Positions 5,692 to 10,365 of a stretch of 10,365 bases of DNA are shown here, one piece after another. Source of the stretch: an uncultured Bacilli bacterium (lineage in GTDB: Bacteria; Bacillota_I; Bacilli_A; RFN20; CAG-826); the NCBI GenBank assembly GCA_934162685.1, contig CAKPJO010000050.1, positions 1 through 10,365 of the forward strand. Direction: 5' to 3'. The translations under genes and the position numbers were made by a program. Each line of letters starts with the position of its first letter. Positions within the stretch are counted from its first letter, which is position 1. The notes beneath the pieces were generated by a model. The model saw nothing but the letters and a program-made list of their open reading frames with translations. It made no database searches and was not told the origin of the DNA.

Positions 5692-7020
5692 ATGAAATAC
5701 ACAAAAGAACAGTTGTTGCAATTGGCGGTGGATGAAAATGTTAGTTACATTCGTCTCCAATTTTCCGATATGCTCGGCGTAATAAAATGTGTTGAGATTC
5801 CTGTTAGTAAACTGAAAGAAGCTTTAGAAAATAAAATTATGTTCGATGGTTCTTCTATTGAAGGATTTGTACGTATTAAAGAAGCTGATATGTATTTACA
5901 CCCTGATTATGATACTTGGCTAGTTTTAACATTTGAAGATAATAAATTTGGAAAAGTGGCTCGTTTAATTTGTGATGTTTATACACCAAATAATGAACCA
6001 TTTATTGGTGACCCCCGCTACATATTAAAAAGACAACTTGCTTTAATGCATAAAGAACATATTGCAGATTTTAAAGTTGGCTTTGAGCCAGAATTTTATT
6101 TGTTTAAAAATGATGAAAACGGCAAATGCAACTTAGAAGTCGCTGACCATGGTAGTTATTTTGATATGTCACCAATTGATGGGGCTAATGAATGTCGAAG
6201 AGATATTGCTATAGAATTAGAAAAACTTGGATTTCAAATTGAATTATCACATCATGAAGTTGGTCCAGGACAACAAGAAATTAATTTTAAATACGCTAGC
6301 GCATTAGAGGCTTGTGATAAACTTCAGACATTTAAGCAAGTAGTTAAAACTATTGCTAGGAAACATAATCTTACTGCTTCTTTTATGCCTAAACCCATTT
6401 ATGGACTAGCAGGAAATGGTATGCATACAAATTGTTCTCTTTGGAATAATAATGGTGAGAATTTATTTTATGACTATAACGAACAAGATAAATTATCTAC
6501 AATTGCTAAACAATGGATGAGCGGTATCTTAAAACACGCTCGCGCATTAAGCGCTATATGTAATCCAATAGTCAATTCCTATAAAAGATTAGTCCTAGGA
6601 TATGAAGCACCCGTATTTGCTTGCTGGAGTGACGCCAATCGTTCAGCAATGATCAGAATTCCCGCTACAAGGAACGAATCAACACGCACAGAAATTCGAA
6701 ATGTCGACCCCTACGCTAATCCTTATCTTGCTCTTAGTTCTATCTTAGCCGCAGGTTTAGAGGGCATAAAGTCTAATATCAAAATCGTTCCACCTGTTTA
6801 CGACAATATATTTGAGTTAACTCGTGAAGAAAGAGAAGCTAAAGGAATTAAAAACTTGCCAGAGAATTTAAAAGATGCTATTAAAGAATTAAAAAACGAT
6901 CAACTTCTTTATAACGTTTTAGGTAATCATACTTTTAATAAATATATTTTAGCAAAGCAATTAGAATGGGATGAATATCGAAAATTGATATCACCATGGG
7001 AAATAAAAAAATATTTATAG
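5692..7020 (+). CDS. glnA: Glutamine synthetase, type I (GSI-alpha, Bacillus-like)
   Basis: Makes glutamine from glutamate, ammonia and ATP; a cytosolic dodecamer in this family. The 442-residue length is close to the 444 of B. subtilis GlnA, which it resembles throughout. Visible elements are the FDGSSIEGF latch at 51-59, metal ligands Glu132 and Glu134 in FEPEF, HHEVGPGQQE at 187-196 with Glu189, GNGMH with His245, NSYKRL at 295-300, ANRSAMIRIPA at 315-325, and STRTEIR at 330-336 with Glu334. Arg61 in GFVRI matches the B. subtilis feedback-inhibition Arg62, marking the GSI-alpha type. The position of the tyrosine adenylylated in enterobacterial enzymes is Phe374, so that control is excluded. 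The C-terminus stops at WEIKKYL, a few residues shorter than in B. subtilis. It heads an operon with glmS, glmM and glmU, so its product directly feeds the next enzyme. No glnR lies beside it here. Confidence 0.97.
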   Translation: MKYTKEQLLQLAVDENVSYIRLQFSDMLGVIKCVEIPVSKLKEALENKIMFDGSSIEGFVRIKEADMYLHPDYDTWLVLTFEDNKFGKVARLICDVYTPNNEPFIGDPRYILKRQLALMHKEHIADFKVGFEPEFYLFKNDENGKCNLEVADHGSYFDMSPIDGANECRRDIAIELEKLGFQIELSHHEVGPGQQEINFKYASALEACDKLQTFKQVVKTIARKHNLTASFMPKPIYGLAGNGMHTNCSLWNNNGENLFYDYNEQDKLSTIAKQWMSGILKHARALSAICNPIVNSYKRLVLGYEAPVFACWSDANRSAMIRIPATRNESTRTEIRNVDPYANPYLALSSILAAGLEGIKSNIKIVPPVYDNIFELTREEREAKGIKNLPENLKDAIKELKNDQLLYNVLGNHTFNKYILAKQLEWDEYRKLISPWEIKKYL

Positions 7021-7022
7021 TT

Positions 7023-7027
7023 GGAGG
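7023..7027 (+). promoter_or_regulatory. Ribosome binding site fixing the glmS start
   Basis: GGAGG lies 8 bases before the ATG at 7036. It overlaps the in-frame TTG at 7021, so the start is at 7036. That start places Cys at position 2, as this amidotransferase family requires. Confidence 0.9.
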
Positions 7028-7035
7028 ATATAAAA

Positions 7036-8814
7036 ATGTGTGGAATTGTTGGAACAGTTAGCTCAAATAACTTACGTTCATTTTTAATTAATGGACTAAA
7101 ATCTTTAGAATATCGCGGATATGATTCTGCGGGTATTGCCACTATTAGTGATAATAAATTCGAACTCTTTCGTAGTGTAGGTCGTGTAGAATTATTAACC
7201 AAAAAACTTCCTACAAATTTAAAAGGCACTATCGGGATTGGACACACAAGATGGGCAACGCATGGTGAGCCTTTAGAAAAAAATTGTCATCCATTAACTA
7301 GTTTTCATGATTTATTTACTATTGTGCATAATGGGGTAATTGAAAACTTTCAAGAACTGAAAAGCGAACTTATAAATAATGGATATGAATTTTCAAGTGA
7401 TACAGATACCGAAGTAATTGTGAATATCTTAGATCAAGAATATTTAAAAACTAATAACATATTGGATGCAATTAGTAATTCATTAAAACGAATTGAAGGA
7501 TCTTTAGCTATCGCTATTTTATTTAAAAATGATTCTAGTCGTTTATATTTTGCTAAAAGAAAATCACCATTATTAATTGGTATCGGAAAAGATACTAACT
7601 ATTTAGCAAGTGATGCTTTACCAATGATTAACTACGCTAATAAGTTTGTTGATTTAACTAATGATGAATATGGTTACATTTCTAAAAGTGAAGTTCATGT
7701 TTATAAAAATAACATCGAACAAAAATTAAAATATACCGAGCGTAATGCCGAATTATTGAATGCGGATTTAAATGGTTATCCACATTACATGCTAAAAGAA
7801 ATTGAAGAAATACCAAGTTGCATTATGCGTTTAATTGATAACTATTTTCAAAATAATCAATATAAATTTAATAGTGAAATGTTAGAGGCATTACTAAATG
7901 CGGACACTATTTCTTTTATTGCTTGTGGCACTTCTTATCATGCATGCTTACTTGGAAAACATTACATGGAAAAAATCGGCAAACACTCCGAAGCTTACAT
8001 TGCTTCAGAATGGGCTTATTTTCCACATTTTAACAATCGTGAAAAAGAGATATTCATATTAGTATCCCAGTCTGGAGAAACTGCTGATGTGATTACTTGT
8101 TTACAAACTATTAATAAAAATAATTATAAATCTATTACTATTACTAACACGAAAGGTTCGACTTTAGAACGAGACGCTACATGGTCATGCTTGTTATATG
8201 CGGGAGTGGAAATTGCCGTTGCTTCTACCAAAGCATATGCATCACAAGTTGCATTATTATATTTATTATCTTCAGCAATTGTTCATAACACTTCTTCTAT
8301 TAAGATTTTAAAAGATAATAATGTAGCACTCGATAATATTATTAGTATAAAAGAAGAAATCAAAGAAATTGCCTACGAAATTAAAGATGTTAATAATGCT
8401 TTCTTTTTAGGACGTGGCACAGATTATTATGTTGCCTTAGAAGCTTCCTTAAAATTAAAAGAAATTACCTATATTCATTCAGAGGCTTTTCCCGGCGGAG
8501 AATTAAAACATGGTCCGCTTGCTTTAGTAGAAAAAAATACACCAATATTTGGATTTATTACTTTACCAGAAATATCCGCAGCTATGCGTGGGAATTTTTC
8601 AGAAGTAAAAGCAAGAAATGCTAAAGTTTATTCCTTTGTCACTAAAAATTTAGCATCAAAAGATGATACAATTATTATAGATAATTTAAACCGTGACATA
8701 AGCGCTCTTGCTATTGTGATGGTTGCTCAATATCTTGCCTATTATACCGCTTTAGCGCGTAACAACGATATTGATAAGCCAAGAAACTTAGCAAAGTCGG
8801 TCACCGTTGAATAG
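7036..8814 (+). CDS. glmS: Glutamine--fructose-6-phosphate aminotransferase (isomerizing)
   Basis: Transfers the glutamine amide nitrogen to fructose-6-phosphate to give glucosamine-6-phosphate, the committed step to UDP-GlcNAc. The 592-residue product has the usual order. An N-terminal glutaminase domain has Cys2 (exposed as Cys1 after Met removal) in MCGIVG, YRGYDSAGIA at 26-35, GHTRWATHG at 69-77, HNGVIENF at 98-105 and SDTDTE at 121-126. Two SIS sugar-isomerase domains follow, with ACGTSYHA at 296-303, SQSGETADV at 344-352, ASTKAYASQ at 396-404 and GRGTDYYVALE at 459-469. GGELKHG at 487-493 carries Glu489, matching E. coli Glu488. The C-terminal DKPRNLAKSVTVE carries Lys587, which forms the Schiff base with the sugar. 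It starts 15 bases after glnA, leaving no room for a glmS ribozyme in that gap; control is more likely through the glnA promoter. Confidence 0.97.
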   Translation: MCGIVGTVSSNNLRSFLINGLKSLEYRGYDSAGIATISDNKFELFRSVGRVELLTKKLPTNLKGTIGIGHTRWATHGEPLEKNCHPLTSFHDLFTIVHNGVIENFQELKSELINNGYEFSSDTDTEVIVNILDQEYLKTNNILDAISNSLKRIEGSLAIAILFKNDSSRLYFAKRKSPLLIGIGKDTNYLASDALPMINYANKFVDLTNDEYGYISKSEVHVYKNNIEQKLKYTERNAELLNADLNGYPHYMLKEIEEIPSCIMRLIDNYFQNNQYKFNSEMLEALLNADTISFIACGTSYHACLLGKHYMEKIGKHSEAYIASEWAYFPHFNNREKEIFILVSQSGETADVITCLQTINKNNYKSITITNTKGSTLERDATWSCLLYAGVEIAVASTKAYASQVALLYLLSSAIVHNTSSIKILKDNNVALDNIISIKEEIKEIAYEIKDVNNAFFLGRGTDYYVALEASLKLKEITYIHSEAFPGGELKHGPLALVEKNTPIFGFITLPEISAAMRGNFSEVKARNAKVYSFVTKNLASKDDTIIIDNLNRDISALAIVMVAQYLAYYTALARNNDIDKPRNLAKSVTVE

Positions 8815-8818
8815 GAGG
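8813..8818 (+). promoter_or_regulatory. Ribosome binding site of glmM overlapping the glmS stop
   Basis: AGGAGG shares two bases with the glmS TAG stop (8812-8814) and lies 7 bases before the glmM ATG at 8826. A ribosome ending glmS covers this site, so re-initiation or coupling is likely. Confidence 0.7.
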
Positions 8819-8825
8819 AAATATT

Positions 8826-10121
8826 ATGCATTACTTTGGAACTGATGGAATACGTGGAGAAGCCTATGTTACTTTAACAGATGGATTTGCGCGTATTGTA
8901 GGAAAAAGTTTACAATTAATTGATTCAAAAAAAGTTATAATCGGTTATGATACTCGCGAATCTAATCACATGCTTGCCGATAATATTGCGCTTGGTGCAA
9001 AAAGTGTAGGTAAAGAAGTTATAGATATTGGGGTCATACCTACACCGGGATTATGTTATATTTCTAATTTAGAAAAATGCATTGGTGTCATGATAACTGC
9101 TTCTCATAATCCTTATCAAGATAATGGTATTAAAATATTTTTTAATGGTAAAAAGATACCTGATGAAATAGAAGAAAAAATCGAATCATTCATTGATGAA
9201 AACGATGATATATTAAATAATCTAAGCGAAGGTTTTATTATTAAAGATGAATTAAAAAAGGAATCATATGTTGCATTGTTAGATAGTTTATTAAAAGATA
9301 ACAATTTAAAAGTGGGATTTGATTTGGCTAATGGCGCGACCTCTTATGTTGCAAAACTATTTACTAAACACTTACGTATAGCAATGTTTACTGCTGATGA
9401 ACCAAATGGTAAAAACATTAATGCTGGTGTTGGATCAACACATATTGAATATATTTCTAAATTTGTTAAAGAGCATAATCTTGATGTTGGTTTTGCCTTT
9501 GATGGAGATGGTGACCGCGTCCTTGCTGTAGATAAAGAAGGCGTTTTACATACTGGTGATGAATTAATCTATATTATCGCTAAAAATTTAAAAGAAAAAG
9601 GTTATTTATCTAATAATACTGTAGTTTTAACAATTATGTCTAATCTTGGGATTATTAATTCACTTAAAAAACTAGATATAAATGTAAGTACCACTACTGT
9701 TGGTGACCGTAATGTATTAAAAGAAATGCTTGATCATAATTACGTTATTGGTGGGGAAAACTCAGGACATATTATTAATTTAAGACATCTATCTACAGGG
9801 GATGGAATGTTATCCGCTATTCAAATCCTAAATATTATGCAAGAAACACATAAATCACTTAATGAATTAATAAATGGTTTAGAAATTTGGCCTGATAAAC
9901 TTTTAAATTTAAAAGTCAAAGATAAAAACATTGCTAAAGATCAAAGAATTGTTAATAAAGTCCAAGAGTATAAAGAAAAATATCCAAATATTCAATTAGT
10001 AATTAGAGCAAGTGGCACAGAAAATCTTTTAAGAATTAATTGCTGTGCTCAAGATAAAGAATTTGTTGATAAAACAGTTAATTATTTTGCTAACTTAGTA
10101 AAAACACTTGAACAAGAATAG
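8826..10121 (+). CDS. glmM: Phosphoglucosamine mutase
   Basis: Converts glucosamine-6-phosphate to glucosamine-1-phosphate through a phosphoserine enzyme. The 431-residue product is slightly below the usual 440-450. All four phosphohexomutase elements are in order: the start YFGTDGIRGEA at 3-13; the catalytic loop GVMITASHNPYQDNGIK with Ser93; the magnesium loop DGDGDR at 226-231; the sugar-binding GGENSGHI at 309-316; and the phosphate-binding RASGTENLLRI at 394-404. The last motif has Ala and Asn where the commonest form has Pro and Pro. The short start, GTDGIRG, and the catalytic loop favour GlmM over phosphoglucomutase or phosphomannomutase. Its place between glmS and glmU settles the assignment. 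It is 11 bases downstream of glmS. In this family the serine is phosphorylated for activity, which cannot be seen here. Confidence 0.96.
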   Translation: MHYFGTDGIRGEAYVTLTDGFARIVGKSLQLIDSKKVIIGYDTRESNHMLADNIALGAKSVGKEVIDIGVIPTPGLCYISNLEKCIGVMITASHNPYQDNGIKIFFNGKKIPDEIEEKIESFIDENDDILNNLSEGFIIKDELKKESYVALLDSLLKDNNLKVGFDLANGATSYVAKLFTKHLRIAMFTADEPNGKNINAGVGSTHIEYISKFVKEHNLDVGFAFDGDGDRVLAVDKEGVLHTGDELIYIIAKNLKEKGYLSNNTVVLTIMSNLGIINSLKKLDINVSTTTVGDRNVLKEMLDHNYVIGGENSGHIINLRHLSTGDGMLSAIQILNIMQETHKSLNELINGLEIWPDKLLNLKVKDKNIAKDQRIVNKVQEYKEKYPNIQLVIRASGTENLLRINCCAQDKEFVDKTVNYFANLVKTLEQE

Positions 10122-10129
10122 GAGTTAAT

Positions 10130-10365
10130 ATGAAAAATTTTGCAATCGTTTTAGCCGCTGGTGAAGGAAGTAGAATGAAAGTTCATCTTCCTAAGTGCGC
10201 ACATTTAATACTTCGTAAGCCAATGGCTCAATATGTCGTTGATGCTATAAATAATGATCAAATTAAAGAAACTTTGCTTGTAATTGATAATCAAAGCAAA
10301 AATATATTTGAGGAAATATTTTCTAATCATGTCAAATATGTAATTCAAGAAAATCATCTTGGTAG
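10130..10365 (+). CDS. glmU: Bifunctional GlcN-1-P acetyltransferase/GlcNAc-1-P uridylyltransferase, N-terminal fragment (runs off the right edge)
   Basis: Only the first 78 codons are present. They start NFAIVLAAGEGSRMKVHLPK (residues 3-22), the nucleotide-binding signature of sugar-nucleotide pyrophosphorylases (LAAGxGTRM...PK), with the Arg and Lys that bind the nucleotide. KPMAQYVVDAI follows, and the fragment ends in YVIQENHLG, which matches the uracil-binding Q-x-x-x-LG-T region of GlmU. The common PKVLH is PKCAH here. The ATG at 10130 has AGGAG (10120-10124) 5 bases upstream, which overlaps the glmM stop. The C-terminal left-handed beta-helix acetyltransferase domain is outside the window, so bifunctionality is inferred from the match and from the glmS-glmM context. 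A monofunctional uridylyltransferase cannot be excluded from this fragment alone. Confidence 0.9.
   Translation, partial: MKNFAIVLAAGEGSRMKVHLPKCAHLILRKPMAQYVVDAINNDQIKETLLVIDNQSKNIFEEIFSNHVKYVIQENHLG

Noticed and set aside
6927..7247. A 106-codon open frame on the minus strand across the glnA-glmS junction.
   Set aside because: It is antisense to two strongly supported genes, has no recognisable protein features and is explained as a shadow of their codons.

Overview
The window is ordinary low-GC bacterial chromosome. It reads in the standard code, with all full-length frames intact, Trp encoded by TGG and strong GGAGG-type ribosome binding sites. Glutamine synthetase is of the Bacillus GSI-alpha type, and the U32 protein has the long architecture common in Firmicutes. 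Together these suggest a low-GC Firmicute, possibly an uncultured Bacilli or Erysipelotrichia/RF39-like lineage; that placement is inference. I see no mobile element, CRISPR array, tRNA or rRNA. I did not find a convincing undescribed system. The most notable item is a compact operon order.

Left part, 1-2190: shikimate/chorismate genes around a divergent promoter region. On the minus strand aroB (3-dehydroquinate synthase) is followed after 4 bases by aroC (chorismate synthase), which runs off the left edge. On the plus strand a small AroQ-class chorismate mutase is transcribed alone from an extended -10 promoter. It ends at a good intrinsic terminator that lies inside the 3' end of the next, convergent gene.

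Middle, 2167-5368, minus strand: a PAP2-type membrane phosphatase followed by a long U32-family protein with a DUF3656-like region (RlhA-like RNA hydroxylase type). The two are 4 bases apart and probably translationally coupled. The 3' end of the U32 gene overlaps the chorismate mutase gene by 24 bases tail to tail.

Intergenic 5369-5691: 323 bases without a gene, holding divergent promoters for the PAP2 and glnA transcripts, an imperfect 9-bp inverted repeat and several AT-rich palindromes.

Right part, 5692-10365, plus strand: glnA, glmS, glmM and the start of glmU, separated by 15, 11 and 8 bases and each preceded by a strong ribosome binding site. This puts the enzyme that makes glutamine at the head of the complete pathway that uses glutamine to turn fructose-6-phosphate into UDP-N-acetylglucosamine, the cell-wall precursor. 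Nitrogen assimilation and amino-sugar supply therefore seem to be co-transcribed from one promoter upstream of glnA.
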